Shown: positions 8,882 through 18,383, counted from the first letter of the stretch. The stretch: DNA of 64,000 nt from Anaerolineae bacterium (GCA_019637635.1 JAHBVI010000012.1:25728-89727), one strand, 5' to 3'. Program-made: numbers and translations. Notes: a model not told the origin generated them from the sequence alone.

Positions 8882-11236
8882 ATGGCTACTGGGAAAGTCA
8901 AAAAAATAATTAGAGGGGAATTTGGCTTCATTCAACCTGATGATGGCAGTGAAGAGGTGTACTTTCGTCTCAATTGGGTAAGGAACGCATCGGCAAGTAG
9001 GATTACGGTAGATATGTCCGTAGAATATGAGCCTCAAAGAGGGCATCAAGGATTGCAGACAAAGTGGGTACGGGCCTTGAGTGGTCAGCCATTCCCTCTT
9101 GAAAAACAAACGCAAGTTACATCAGCAGAGTCTGCACAAAAGGGTGGTATATTCCACAATCCCTATAATTTTGTGAGGCCCATTTCTGGCAAACCTATAA
9201 TATCCAGAAGTAACACAAAGCTGCTTGACCGTTGTTTACCACCTCCACATGATCGTTGGCTGGGGCTGTCTGGGAAAATTCAAGGTCGCATTCAAGTAAA
9301 AACCCCTTTGTTTGTCTCAGCAACAGAAGGTGTATCTGTGGATGATAAAGAGCATAAAAGTTACCAGTTTTTCACTGTTAACGGCCAGAAAGCTATTTCT
9401 GCATCCTCTCTAAGAGGCGTTTTACGCTCCACCTATGAAGCTGTCACAAACTCTTGCTTTGCTAACCTGGCCGATTCTCGCCTAAGCTATCGTTTAGCGG
9501 CGACCGATGCGTCCAAACTTGTCCCAGGACGGGTTATAGAACAGGATGGGCAATGGTATGTAGAGTTGCTGACAGGAACAACGAGACTAAAGTTCAATCA
9601 GCAGTTAACCAAAAATGATATGCAATACGCTGCCTGGATTCATCAGTACTGGCCCGTTGAGCCAAGCAAAACATTGGTCAAGCCAATGGACGAGATCAGA
9701 GCTTCACAAGAGCTTAAAAAAAATATCAGACATTTACGAAACCGCACACCTAAAGGAGGCGGGATTGATTTAAAAGATTTAAAGCATGGTGATAAATGTT
9801 TTGCTTTGCTGCGAGATACCCATCATCCTTTTCCCAGCATCCATTTTTGGGATGTGGTGCAAATTATTCGCGATAAAGCTTCTCTAAAAATACAACAGCA
9901 AGGAGATCGGCTTGTAGAAGGTTGGTTGTGCTTGACCAATCAAAATACGGAGCGAAAACACAGTGAACGCTTTTTCTTTACTACTGATAAACAACCGTTA
10001 ACTCTCAGCTTAAATGAAGAAGTTTGTCAGGATTATGAAATGTTGATGCGTGAATACTTTGAACGACATGAGAAAGATGTAAAGAGATGGCGTGATAAAA
10101 AGCGTAATCCAAATCTTGCCCAACCACAAGATAAAGAAGCTAAAGATGAGATTGCGTTTAGCCGTTTCGTAGCTCGTAAAGAAGATAAGCTCAAGTCCAA
10201 TGTGTTAGTTTATGTAAAACTAAAAGGAGAAGCCCAGTCACCTGAAGTTGATTTTTTGGTACCGGTTTCAGTCTCACGTGTTCTCTATACTCACAGCATT
10301 GGAGAATTGTTGCCATATGATTTACACCGTTGTCAAAGTTATGATGCTTTGTGTCCAGCCTGTCGTTTATTTGGTTGGGTTCATGGAGAACAGGGGAAAG
10401 AGGCATATCGTGGGCGGATAAGGATTAGCCATGCATTGTTAGTGGAGGGTAAAGAGGGTGCATCAGAAGAATCCATGCGGTTACAAATCCTTTCATCACC
10501 CAAACCAACAACCACTTATTTTTATTTAGTTGATCAAAACGGCAAACCAAAGAACGGCCGTTCTCAAGCCGAAGCAGGATACAACAATCTTGGTAACCAC
10601 TTACGTGGTCGTAAATATTACCGACACTATGTGCCAACGAGGGGAAAAATAACACTAACAAAGGAGCAGCAAGATAAAGAGAAAAACTGGGATCAGAATC
10701 GCACCATTTGTGATCCTGTAGGCACGGGAGCCGAGTTTGAATTTGAGATCGCCTTTGAGAATCTTACAGATGTCGAACTTGGGGCATTCCTTTGGACGCT
10801 AACCCTTGATAACGAAGCTTATCACAAAATTGGATACGGTAAGGCATTAGGACTTGGCAGTGTACAAATCTGTATTTCTGATCAGGGTGTCGTACTAGAC
10901 AATATGGTTCACCGCTATAAAAATCTGCCAAACGCTAGCTCATCATATGCTTTACATAATTGGCAACAACTCATTGAGTTGTTCAAAAAGGAGATGCAGT
11001 CAGTTTGGCAAAAACCATTTGATCAGCTAGAGCCAATAAAAGATCTTAAAGCACTTTTAGCTAAGGAGGGTCCTAGTTTACCAGTACATTACCCATACTC
11101 ACCGGTTACGGAAAGCAAAGGCAATTTTGAATGGTTTATGGGTAACACAAGTGAAAAAGGACCTAAACTTGCATTACCACTAGCAATAGACACCAGTGGA
11201 TTGCCGCTGTTGAATAAGAAAGGGCAAGAAGTATAA
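8882..11236 (+). CDS. Large Cas7-type RAMP protein (TIGR03986-like) with N-terminal cold-shock domain
   Basis: 784 residues from ATG 8882, with AAGGAGG at 8866-8872. Residues 1-65 read as a cold-shock domain: GKVKKIIRGEFGFIQ, PDDGSEEVYFR and a VEYEPQRGHQGLQ close, matching the RNA-binding OB fold. The rest fits the TIGR03986 RAMP family, with NPYNFVRP, SASSLRGVLRS, a large central insertion, CPACRLFGWVHG and a final glycine-rich IGYGKALGLGSVQ. In III-D systems this is the Cas7 with an insertion, a backbone subunit near the target end of the complex. The cold-shock fusion is unusual to my knowledge and may add single-strand RNA binding. The gene is AT-richer than its neighbours and has a single ACGGCCGT. 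Confidence 0.78.
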   Translation: MATGKVKKIIRGEFGFIQPDDGSEEVYFRLNWVRNASASRITVDMSVEYEPQRGHQGLQTKWVRALSGQPFPLEKQTQVTSAESAQKGGIFHNPYNFVRPISGKPIISRSNTKLLDRCLPPPHDRWLGLSGKIQGRIQVKTPLFVSATEGVSVDDKEHKSYQFFTVNGQKAISASSLRGVLRSTYEAVTNSCFANLADSRLSYRLAATDASKLVPGRVIEQDGQWYVELLTGTTRLKFNQQLTKNDMQYAAWIHQYWPVEPSKTLVKPMDEIRASQELKKNIRHLRNRTPKGGGIDLKDLKHGDKCFALLRDTHHPFPSIHFWDVVQIIRDKASLKIQQQGDRLVEGWLCLTNQNTERKHSERFFFTTDKQPLTLSLNEEVCQDYEMLMREYFERHEKDVKRWRDKKRNPNLAQPQDKEAKDEIAFSRFVARKEDKLKSNVLVYVKLKGEAQSPEVDFLVPVSVSRVLYTHSIGELLPYDLHRCQSYDALCPACRLFGWVHGEQGKEAYRGRIRISHALLVEGKEGASEESMRLQILSSPKPTTTYFYLVDQNGKPKNGRSQAEAGYNNLGNHLRGRKYYRHYVPTRGKITLTKEQQDKEKNWDQNRTICDPVGTGAEFEFEIAFENLTDVELGAFLWTLTLDNEAYHKIGYGKALGLGSVQICISDQGVVLDNMVHRYKNLPNASSSYALHNWQQLIELFKKEMQSVWQKPFDQLEPIKDLKALLAKEGPSLPVHYPYSPVTESKGNFEWFMGNTSEKGPKLALPLAIDTSGLPLLNKKGQEV

Positions 11237-11243
11237 CTTCAGT

Positions 11244-11453
11244 TTGTTTTTCATCGTTTTTGTCCGGGCAGACACGTTACCCTGGGGTAATTTTCGTGGT
11301 TTTCATACCCTGATTTTGGCTGAAGTCGGTGAGGTAGATGTGGCCTTGGTTGATCCCTCCCAAGATAGTGGCCCTACCAGGTTGTCAGTTGATGGGTTTC
11401 TTATGGCTTGGGAAGAGTTTGACTCCCTGGCCGCGTTCATCACAAAAGGTTGA
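11244..11453 (+). pseudogene. C39-like cysteine peptidase, C-terminal remnant
   Basis: Only 69 codons from a TTG, with no ribosome site. The reading GFHTLILAEVGE...VDPSQDSGPTRLSVDGFLMAWEE resembles the C-terminal strand set of C39-like papain-fold peptidases: His-containing strand, D/NDP turn, then a FLxAWxEFD helix. The catalytic cysteine half is missing and the upstream sequence is coding for the RAMP gene, so this is a truncated leftover. It fills most of the 225-bp gap between the effector genes and the SAVED gene. An insertion or deletion has probably passed through here. Low to moderate confidence. Confidence 0.4.
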
Positions 11454-11461
11454 TATATCAC

Positions 11462-12292
11462 ATGAACAACTCCTTACGGGTCAGTCAAAATAGCATAAAC
11501 CTCCTGCGCCAATCTGGTTACCATCAATTTGGTGATGTAACGCCTGGTCAAGACCTGAGCGATGATATAGCCATCGTCCGCCCCTTGTATATTGGTTCCA
11601 TGCTTATCTCTTATCTGGTTGGTGAACGTGATACCTATCATAACGTGGCTAAAGAGACGCTGAACTCCTTCAAAAAGGAATTGATCGGGACTTTTAATGA
11701 CGATGAACTACAGGAACTTTGTTTAGAATTAAACATATCCTTCGCCGATCTCGGGGAAAATACGCACAATGGCCGTGTTCGCGCGTTAATACAATACGGG
11801 CAGCGTCACGGCCGTCTGGCCGACCTGGTCGCTTACTGCCGTCGGGAACGGCCGCACATCGCCTGGCCCCAATTCCCCGTCGTTGATACGCCCACTATCA
11901 AGTCCAAATCTGACCTGGCCATCGTCATCAGCATCAATCAACCAGCTTTGGAACACGCAGCATCTCATCTGGCAGAAATTCAGGTGGACTGCAATTTTGT
12001 CCTTCTCACGACCACGCCTGATTACGCCAACAGTCAGTGGCTGCCTAATAACACAGATTGGCAGCCGGCCGTGCAAGATTTTTACCAGACCATGCAGCAC
12101 AATGCTGTGAGAATTCCTCGCGTACGACGCCATTTTTTCTTTGCCACCCCCCTGCCCTATGCTTTTGCCATTGGTTGCGCCTGGGGTCTGGTACATCAAG
12201 GAGATGAACTCTATCATTGGGCTGGTTCAAGCTATGTGCGCGTGTTGACCAGTACACGGGATTGGAGAAACAAACAAGATGATTCTCCTTAA
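11462..12292 (+). CDS. EAD-SAVED protein, putative cOA-sensing adaptor
   Basis: 276 residues from ATG 11462; a TTG at 11450 is possible. Residues about 70-125 (FNDDELQELCLELN, GRVRALIQYGQRHGRLADL) match an effector-associated domain of the EAD7 type, a death-like adaptor module. Residues about 140-270 look like a short SAVED domain: SDLAIVISINQPALEHA, VRRHFFFATPLPYAFAIGCAWG and YVRVL. SAVED domains bind cyclic nucleotides in CBASS and some type III systems. The protein has no catalytic domain, so it probably senses cOA and recruits an EAD-bearing partner (inference). No partner gene is visible in the window. It overlaps the Csx15-like gene by 14 nt. Confidence 0.68.
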   Translation: MNNSLRVSQNSINLLRQSGYHQFGDVTPGQDLSDDIAIVRPLYIGSMLISYLVGERDTYHNVAKETLNSFKKELIGTFNDDELQELCLELNISFADLGENTHNGRVRALIQYGQRHGRLADLVAYCRRERPHIAWPQFPVVDTPTIKSKSDLAIVISINQPALEHAASHLAEIQVDCNFVLLTTTPDYANSQWLPNNTDWQPAVQDFYQTMQHNAVRIPRVRRHFFFATPLPYAFAIGCAWGLVHQGDELYHWAGSSYVRVLTSTRDWRNKQDDSP

Positions 12293-12659
12293 CTTTGGTC
12301 ACCCGCTTACTCAAGAGCAACTGACTGCCGTGCAATCAGCTACGGAGCAGGCAGCGATAGATTTGCGCGAAATAAAAACCCACTTCGACCACGAACGGCC
12401 GTTTCCCGACCAGATCACGCAGTTGGTAAACAGCCTCAACCTGGATTCCCAAACCTGGCAAACTCATCCCATCCTCATCAATCCACCCGCCCACAATGCC
12501 ATCGCCGTCACCTTGTTGGCCGAGCTGCACGGCCGTATGGGTTACTTCCCCGCCATCATTCGCCTTAAACCCATACCCGGCAGCCTGCCGCCCCAGTTTG
12601 AGTTTGCCGAAATCATCAACCTGCAAGCCATTCGAGATCAGGCGCGGACACAAAGATGA
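12279..12659 (+). CDS. Csx15-like CRISPR accessory protein
   Basis: 126 residues from ATG 12279. The N terminus LLNFGHPLTQEQL is the recognisable signature of Csx15 proteins, small Rossmann-like proteins found in type III loci. The middle has NPPAHNAIAVTLLAELHGRMGYFPAIIRL, consistent with an alternating strand-helix fold. Csx15 has been proposed as a ring nuclease that removes cyclic oligoadenylate; I recall this but cannot confirm it here. Being translationally coupled to the SAVED gene, it would be well placed to shut that signal off. ACGGCCGT occurs twice within it, so it has the local base signature. Confidence 0.6.
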   Translation: MILLNFGHPLTQEQLTAVQSATEQAAIDLREIKTHFDHERPFPDQITQLVNSLNLDSQTWQTHPILINPPAHNAIAVTLLAELHGRMGYFPAIIRLKPIPGSLPPQFEFAEIINLQAIRDQARTQR

Positions 12660-12671
12660 AAAGGAATGACG

Positions 12672-13220
12672 ATGGCATCACCTGATACTACATTAAATTG
12701 GGAAGCCATTAGCAGTAAACTGCAAAAAGAAAAGAAGGCGGCCTTGATTCAACTCGTCCAGGAATTAACGGCCGTTTCCCCTGAAGTCCAACGCTATCTG
12801 CAAACCCGCTACGTGAAAGGGACAACGGCCGTTCAAATCGCCCCTTATCGTCAAGCTATTCAAGAACAGTTTGTTATCTCAGATTGGAACAACACCATTT
12901 CCTGGAACTTTGCCGGGGTGCATAAAGCCATTGACGATTATGCTCAAAGCAGCCAGGGTGACGAAGTTGGTGTAGCTGAATTATTGGTAATGGCTTTGGA
13001 AACGGCTGCTAAGTTCGCCGACAACTTTAGCCTGCAAGACAATGACTTCGATCAAGACATTACCGATTTAGCCCACAGATGCAGCGCGCATCTCCAGTCC
13101 CATGATCATCTCCTACCCACCTATAAACCTCGTATCAAGAAAATCCAAAAAATCGTCAATGATTTAGGTTATTACGCGGCGGATGAATCTCTCGACGACT
13201 TAACCAGCCCTTATCGGTAG
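12672..13220 (+). CDS. Unrecognised helical protein between Csx15-like gene and cas6
   Basis: 182 residues from ATG 12672, chosen over ATG 12666 because AAGGA at 12660-12664 then has proper spacing. The sequence is almost entirely helical with no signal peptide or membrane segment. It opens with a lysine/glutamate-rich helix, then SPEVQRYLQTRY, and later acidic helices (NDFDQDITDLAHRC). There are no obvious catalytic residues. I do not recognise the family; the layout resembles helical-repeat domains of the DUF6880 kind, but weakly. It lies within the CRISPR operon and 5 nt before cas6, so it may be an effector, an inhibitor or a structural helper. Confidence 0.55.
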   Translation: MASPDTTLNWEAISSKLQKEKKAALIQLVQELTAVSPEVQRYLQTRYVKGTTAVQIAPYRQAIQEQFVISDWNNTISWNFAGVHKAIDDYAQSSQGDEVGVAELLVMALETAAKFADNFSLQDNDFDQDITDLAHRCSAHLQSHDHLLPTYKPRIKKIQKIVNDLGYYAADESLDDLTSPYR

Positions 13221-13225
13221 AAACC

Positions 13226-13978
13226 ATGCACACCATCACCTACCTCTTCACCCCCCTCGACGAACCGCTGCACGGCCGTACCATCTATGCGCGTGGTCTG
13301 CATGGTTTCCTCTTCAACGTCACCGGCCAGACCGACCGGCAAGAGTCTGACTGGCTGCACCACCACCCCACGCCCCGGCCGTTTACCCTCGTCCCCCTCT
13401 ACACTGATGACGGCTACCTGGCCGGGCTGCGCCTTTCCGCCCTTACCGACCGCGCCGCCACTTTGTTTCAGCGCACGGGAGAGTGGTTTCGGGATATGGG
13501 ACGGCCGTGTCACCTGGGCGGTCGGGAATTCATCATCACCGAAACCCATACTGTGCCTGGCCCATCCTGGGCGCAGTTAGCCCTCAGCCAGCCTGCCCGG
13601 CAAATCGGGCTGCGTTTCAACTCCCCCACCGCCTTCAAACAAGGGCCGCGCCATCTGCCCCTGCCCCTCCCGGCCAATGTCTTTAGCGGCCCAGTGCGTA
13701 TGTGGCAAGCCTTCGCCCCGCCGATGATGACCCTGCCCCCTGGCTGGTTAGATTGGTGCGCCGAAAACGTCTTTGTCACCCAACACCGCATCGAAACGGC
13801 AACCGTCACCATTGACAAAAACGAACGTTTTACCGGCTTTGTGGGCGAAGCATGGTTCGAGGCGCACCGCGGCGACGACCTGGCCTTACGCGCCTGGCAG
13901 GCATTGGCCGACCTGGCCACTTTTTGTGGCGTCGGCCACAAAACAACGATGGGCATGGGCGCGGTAGAGCGCCTGTGA
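13226..13978 (+). CDS. cas6: Cas6 crRNA-processing endoribonuclease
   Basis: 250 residues from ATG 13226, 5 nt after the previous stop. The C terminus CGVGHKTTMGMG is the glycine-rich loop of Cas6, and the N-terminal half has RGLHGFLFN and LRLSALTD strands of a first ferredoxin-like fold. Histidines near the N terminus (HGRT and the HHHP stretch) are candidates for the general base. Cas6 cuts the repeat stems of the precursor crRNA, leaving an 8-nt handle. No CRISPR array is found near it, so the array must lie outside the window. It is the last gene of the + strand operon, followed by a small RNA gene. Confidence 0.88.
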   Translation: MHTITYLFTPLDEPLHGRTIYARGLHGFLFNVTGQTDRQESDWLHHHPTPRPFTLVPLYTDDGYLAGLRLSALTDRAATLFQRTGEWFRDMGRPCHLGGREFIITETHTVPGPSWAQLALSQPARQIGLRFNSPTAFKQGPRHLPLPLPANVFSGPVRMWQAFAPPMMTLPPGWLDWCAENVFVTQHRIETATVTIDKNERFTGFVGEAWFEAHRGDDLALRAWQALADLATFCGVGHKTTMGMGAVERL

Positions 13979-14029
13979 AGACCGTTAACCGTACCGTCCA
14001 ACTTAACCGAAACTTGAAGGAAAATGTGG

Positions 14030-14058
14030 TTGCCCTTGTGGACAAAAAGCGGTATGCT
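14030..14058 (+). promoter_or_regulatory. Sigma70-like promoter of structured RNA copy A
   Basis: A -35 TTGCCC (14030-14035) and -10 TATGCT (14053-14058) are separated by exactly 17 nt. The second RNA copy has TTGCCT and TATGCT, also 17 nt apart, while only 8 of 17 spacer positions match between copies. Conserved hexamers around a diverged spacer are what a working promoter should show. Confidence 0.65.
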
Positions 14059-14064
14059 ATCCGT

Positions 14065-14256
14065 GTTCCTGATTGGATTAACGGCAGAAGGAAACTTGTG
14101 ATAGTTGTCTGCAAATGACAATATCACACCCTCCCCCAAACTGGCACAAAAGAAACGCGACTGGAACAGACTAATCAGGAACAGGGCCACGACGCCCCCT
14201 CCTGCTGCCGGTCAACGCCCGTAAAGCCGCCTGCAAACACGGGCGGCTTTTTATTT
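14065..14256 (+). ncRNA. Structured small RNA, copy A
   Basis: About 190 nt, starting about 7 nt after the -10 and ending in an intrinsic terminator. A 12-bp closing helix pairs 14065-14076 with 14171-14182. Inside it a hairpin pairs 14098-14102 with 14123-14127 and continues with TTGTC/GACAA around loop TGCAAAT. CGGCAG (14082-14087) pairs with CTGCCG (14205-14210) outside the closing helix, forming a pseudoknot. Copy B (59977-60166) keeps all of this with compensatory changes. I do not recognise the family. A translated frame ending VVCK is also open here but is less well supported. Confidence 0.7.
14223..14256 (+). terminator. Intrinsic terminator of RNA copy A
   Basis: AAAGCCGCC (14223-14231) pairs with GGCGGCTTT (14242-14250) across a 10-nt loop, and a T-rich tail runs to 14256. 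It ends the structured RNA and could also stop readthrough from the cas operon. Confidence 0.8.
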
Positions 14257-14283
14257 TTGGGGAGGGCGAAAGTCCGTATACGC

Positions 14284-14820
14284 CTACTTCAAGATGACCG
14301 GTAGATAGATAAAGAAGTGCGTGGCTGTTTCTCCGTAGTTGGTGCAGGCCATACCAGCGCCGGTTGGTGGGGCGGCTCCATTCCCGGCCACATCGCGGGC
14401 CTGGGTGGCAAAACAGTAAGTGCCGGGGCCATCAGCAGGCGCAAAGGTAAATAGGCCGCTGTCACCAGACTGGTATGACAGGGAACTGCGTTGCCATATG
14501 CCAGTTAGACCAAATTTGAACCATAACCAGACACCATCAGATCCGCTCAGGTTATCGGTTGCTGTCCAGGTGATGGTGATGACGCCATCGGCAACGGCCG
14601 TGGGCGCATTCGCCGTCGAGGTGGGCACGGTCATATCCAGGGAGATAGTCTGCGTCTGCGTGATTTCCCGGTTGCCCTGGCCGTCTACGCTGTAGTCGCT
14701 GGCGACCAGACAGAATACGGGACGGCCATGCCACCTGGGCATCCGCGAATTTAACCTCTGAATTTCAGGTGTTTCTACCGCTGCATCCCCAGGATACGCT
14801 TGGAACCTCTGACCAATCAA
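14284..14820 (-). pseudogene. C-terminal remnant of a secreted Ig-like protein
   Basis: The 178-codon frame begins only at a TTG inside the stop region of the WD40 gene and has no signal peptide, so its 5' end is missing. The readable part is ASDYSVDGQGNRE, then an Ig-like domain (DNLSGSDGVWLWF, CFATQARDVAGNG) and a final YLPVILK. That tail is shared with other secreted proteins in this window and is common in Chloroflexota extracellular proteins. The first 40 residues look like random sequence. It is probably a fragment left by recombination next to the STAND gene. Confidence 0.55.
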
Positions 14821-17800
14821 CTTGGGTGGTCATAGGCACCAAGTGTTTCCAGCGTAATACGTTGTGTAGCCGTTAAACCACTAGCACCCGTTATATTCAT
14901 CCCCTCATAGATTCTATTGCTCCGTAACGTTCTGATACATTCACCTGTTAGTACATCCCAGAGCCTAACAGTGGCATCATCGCTACCGCTTGCCAATGTA
15001 CGGCCGTCTGGCGCAAAAGCGACGGATTGCACCCGATTATCATGTCCATATAATGTTCTTAAGTGTGTCTGCGTATCAACATCCCATAAGCGAATGGTGT
15101 GGTCGCCGCTCCCACTGGCCAGTAGACGGCCATCGCAATTAAAAGCTACTGACCATACAGGGTTAGAATGTCCGACCATAACAGTTACGAGTTGTCTTGC
15201 CCTGGCATCCCAAAGTCGTATCGTTTGATCTTCGCTGCAACTGGCAATCAAACGACTATCAGGACTAAAAGTAATTGCCCAAATAGGATTAGTATGCCCT
15301 TCAAATTCCCATATACACTCGCTGGTTACCATATCCCATAGACACACTATCTGATCATCTCCAGCGCTGGCCATCATTTGACCATTCGGGCTGAATGCAA
15401 CGGAGCGCACCTGTTTGGTATGCTTCTTGATTGTTTTCAGGCACTGCCCACTCTCCACATCCCACACTTTGACCGTACGATCACCACTTCCGCTGGCTAG
15501 AAAACGCCCATCAGGGCTAAAGGAGATCGTCCTCACCTGAGCAGCGTGCCCGGAGATGATATTTATACCCTCACCTGTTCTGACATCCCAGAGGCGAACC
15601 ATCGTGTCTTCACTGCAGCTGACAAGACGCCGCCCGTCTGGGCTAAAGGCAATAGATCGCACCCGGTTCAGATGCCCACTTAATATTCGAAGGCAGCGAC
15701 CTGTCTCAGCATCCCATAAATAGATACTTCGATCCTCAGTGCCACTGGCCAATAGCCGACCGTCAGGACTAAAGGCAACTCCTCTGACGCGGTTGATATA
15801 GCCATTGATCGTTCGTAAACAGCGACCACTGTTTACATCCCATAATCTGATAGTCTGATCTTCACTACCACTAGCCAACACAGAACCATCCGGGCTGAAA
15901 GCGATAGAACGCACACGATCTTGGTGTCCAATCATCACCTGCAAGCAACGCCACGTTTTCACGTCCCAAAGCCGAACAGTACGATCTTCACTACCACTGG
16001 CAAGGATCATGCCATCAGGGCTAAAAGCTAAGGTACGTACTCGACCTGTGTGTTCATGAAATGTCTGTAGGCATGTCCAATCCTCAACGTTCCATAAAGC
16101 AATGGTTTTATCATCGCTGGCGCTGGCCAAGAGATGCCCTTTGGGGTGGAAGATCACTGCTCGCACCCGGTTTTTGTGATAGCGCTGGGTGACAAGCAGT
16201 TGCCCAGTGTAGCTATCCCAAATACAAAAGGACCCATCGTCGCTGCCGCTGGCCAGAAGACGACCATCAGGGCTGAAGGTTACGGATCTAATCCATCCCT
16301 TGTGTTCAGATAATTCAGCCAGTTTTTCACCTGTAACAATATCCCAAAGACGTACTATTCGATCACCGCCTCCGCTTGCCAGCCTGCTCCCATCAGTGCT
16401 AAAGGCGACAGCCTTAACCTGATTTTCATGTCCTTTTAGTTGCCGGGTAAGCTGCCTCTCATGAATATCCCAAAAACAAATCATCTGATCACCGCCTCCG
16501 CTCGCCAGGATTTGAGTACCCCGATTAGATGCCACAGTCCAGACCCAATCACGGTGTCCAATCAGCGTGGCAAATGGCTGATGACGAACGGTATCCCATA
16601 GGCGGATTTCATTGTTTGTCGTACCAAAAGCCAACAATCCATTGTCTGCCCAGGCAACAGCCAAAACCCCACCAAATGTATCAGCAAAGATGGATGTAGT
16701 TAGATCACTAAACGCGAAATTTACACAGTGGAGAGGTGTGTCAAGTAAGTAGGCCTGCCAGATGGTTAAGTGTGAAAAATCAAAACCTGTCAAATCCACG
16801 CCAAGGCAAATCAACAAGTTTATGGTGTTACCCCCCATATAGCCAGGAACCGATACAGGTTCCTGTTGATAATGGTGTAGGATTTGCTGCAACTGTTTGA
16901 CTACAAGATGTTTATGCGTATATGTATCTAAAAGGCTTTTCGCAATGGGACTTAAAATGAGGCGTACTTGACTTTCCAGAACATATGATTTTGCTTGTGC
17001 CTGTGCCAGGGTAACGTTGTTAAATAAGGCTATCTGTTCTCCCGTAATTTCATTACAGATCTGCTGGATAAGTTTATCTGTCATATATTCAAGAATCACA
17101 TTCTGTAGCAAGAAGCCCGAACCTGTCAGCTCAACCATCGATCGGCGTCGTAAAGAGCGCAGGGCTAGATTAAAATTACTTGCACGAGTATGGTGGATAA
17201 GATTCTGATGAAGTTTCTCACGAAAGGTCGCTTCGCGCTCAATAGCCAACCAAAACATTATCTCCTGTTCTAAATGGGATAGGCGTTTGAACTGCTCATC
17301 AATTACGTCCTGAATCCGTCCAAAAATCAGGTCCGCCTCATTCAAAAAATCAATAATGTCACCAGCATAAACCTCTCGGATCATTTCCGCCACCAGTTTC
17401 AACGCGAGTGGATTGCCCGAATACCTATAGATAAGCTCATGCCAGGAGTCTTGAGACCCGGCCAGGCCTTTATCACTCAAGATTTGTTTCCCTTCGGTTG
17501 TCGTCAGGCCAACCAGTTCAATTGAGCGCACATATGAAGCCGATCCCTCATGCCAGGCGACTTCGGATGGTTTTTCTCTGCTTGTTATAATAAGGTGGCT
17601 TTGACACGAGCTATCACCCAGGCGTTGGAAAAATTGACCATACGTTTCATACCCATGCTGGTAATGCCCGGTTGCATCACCATCCAGGATAGATTCGACG
17701 TTATCCAATACCAACAGGCATCGGTGCTGACGTAGATAAAAAATGAGTTTTGCTATCAGTGTATCTATCTCATTGGTTAATTCAACGTCACGGCGGTCAG

Positions 17801-18383
17801 ACAGAATTTGTAGCCACTCTTTGAGAATATCGCCTAAAGGGGGGGTATTGTGTAGAGAGCGCCAGATTACATGATCAAATGCTGCACATATTTGTGTTGC
17901 CAGTTTTGTGACTAAAGCAGTTTTACCAATACCACCTATACCGAAAATTGCAACAAGGCGACATCGGTCTTCGAGAATCCATTGTGATAATTGCCTTAAT
18001 TCGGATTCACGGCCGCAGAAATGTGTTATATCAGGCGCTTCTCCCCAATCGCAGTAGTTGACGTCTGGCGTTAATGTATGGATTTTGGGTTGAAATATAT
18101 CATCACACAGTTGCGCTACACCAGGATAATTCCCACTCCTGAGAAACATCTCAACCCATTTTCGGTCCAACTTGCCTCGAACTGCAATCTCGCGCGCCAA
18201 TCTTGCCACATAAGCGTCATTAGTTGGCACTCGCCCGTGTCGCCATACGTAGATCATCGATCCACCTTGAAGACCAATTGCATTCCCCAATTCGTCTTGA
18301 ATAAGATTGATTGGCTTTCTCTCACGTGACTTTATGGCGTAAATACCCTCAGTTAGCAAATCACCAAACTTCGATTTGTCCAT
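14817..18383 (-). CDS. STAND NTPase with NB-ARC domain and 14 WD40 motifs
   Basis: 1188 residues from ATG 18383. The first 100 residues form a helical domain with an HTH-like stretch ([23 protein letters not shown]). Then comes an NB-ARC ATPase: P-loop GIGGIGKT at 148-155, Walker [11 protein letters not shown], and a [11 protein letters not shown] motif. A pentapeptide-like [10 protein letters not shown] segment leads to the C-terminal half with 14 WD40 blades of the [31 protein letters not shown] type, enough for two seven-bladed propellers. Such proteins are oligomerising switches; many act in phage sensing or regulated cell death. The effector type here is unclear. Only one ACGGCCGT occurs in 3.5 kb, so the gene may be a recent arrival. 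Confidence 0.85.
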   Translation of the reverse strand: MDKSKFGDLLTEGIYAIKSRERKPINLIQDELGNAIGLQGGSMIYVWRHGRVPTNDAYVARLAREIAVRGKLDRKWVEMFLRSGNYPGVAQLCDDIFQPKIHTLTPDVNYCDWGEAPDITHFCGRESELRQLSQWILEDRCRLVAIFGIGGIGKTALVTKLATQICAAFDHVIWRSLHNTPPLGDILKEWLQILSDRRDVELTNEIDTLIAKLIFYLRQHRCLLVLDNVESILDGDATGHYQHGYETYGQFFQRLGDSSCQSHLIITSREKPSEVAWHEGSASYVRSIELVGLTTTEGKQILSDKGLAGSQDSWHELIYRYSGNPLALKLVAEMIREVYAGDIIDFLNEADLIFGRIQDVIDEQFKRLSHLEQEIMFWLAIEREATFREKLHQNLIHHTRASNFNLALRSLRRRSMVELTGSGFLLQNVILEYMTDKLIQQICNEITGEQIALFNNVTLAQAQAKSYVLESQVRLILSPIAKSLLDTYTHKHLVVKQLQQILHHYQQEPVSVPGYMGGNTINLLICLGVDLTGFDFSHLTIWQAYLLDTPLHCVNFAFSDLTTSIFADTFGGVLAVAWADNGLLAFGTTNNEIRLWDTVRHQPFATLIGHRDWVWTVASNRGTQILASGGGDQMICFWDIHERQLTRQLKGHENQVKAVAFSTDGSRLASGGGDRIVRLWDIVTGEKLAELSEHKGWIRSVTFSPDGRLLASGSDDGSFCIWDSYTGQLLVTQRYHKNRVRAVIFHPKGHLLASASDDKTIALWNVEDWTCLQTFHEHTGRVRTLAFSPDGMILASGSEDRTVRLWDVKTWRCLQVMIGHQDRVRSIAFSPDGSVLASGSEDQTIRLWDVNSGRCLRTINGYINRVRGVAFSPDGRLLASGTEDRSIYLWDAETGRCLRILSGHLNRVRSIAFSPDGRRLVSCSEDTMVRLWDVRTGEGINIISGHAAQVRTISFSPDGRFLASGSGDRTVKVWDVESGQCLKTIKKHTKQVRSVAFSPNGQMMASAGDDQIVCLWDMVTSECIWEFEGHTNPIWAITFSPDSRLIASCSEDQTIRLWDARARQLVTVMVGHSNPVWSVAFNCDGRLLASGSGDHTIRLWDVDTQTHLRTLYGHDNRVQSVAFAPDGRTLASGSDDATVRLWDVLTGECIRTLRSNRIYEGMNITGASGLTATQRITLETLGAYDHPS

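Noticed and set aside
14040..14118. Small conserved protein ending IVVCK in both RNA copies (13852-14118 and 59827-60030)
   Set aside because: The frame has no own start or ribosome site in either copy, non-synonymous changes occur in the middle, and pairing-preserving changes plus promoter and terminator favour an RNA. It is kept only as an alternative.
13510..14190. 226-codon minus-strand frame over cas6
   Set aside because: Antisense to cas6 and the RNA promoter; its text has no family features.
13979..14283. CRISPR array after cas6
   Set aside because: No repeat-spacer pattern exists here or elsewhere in the window; the sequence is the structured RNA gene, its promoter and its terminator.
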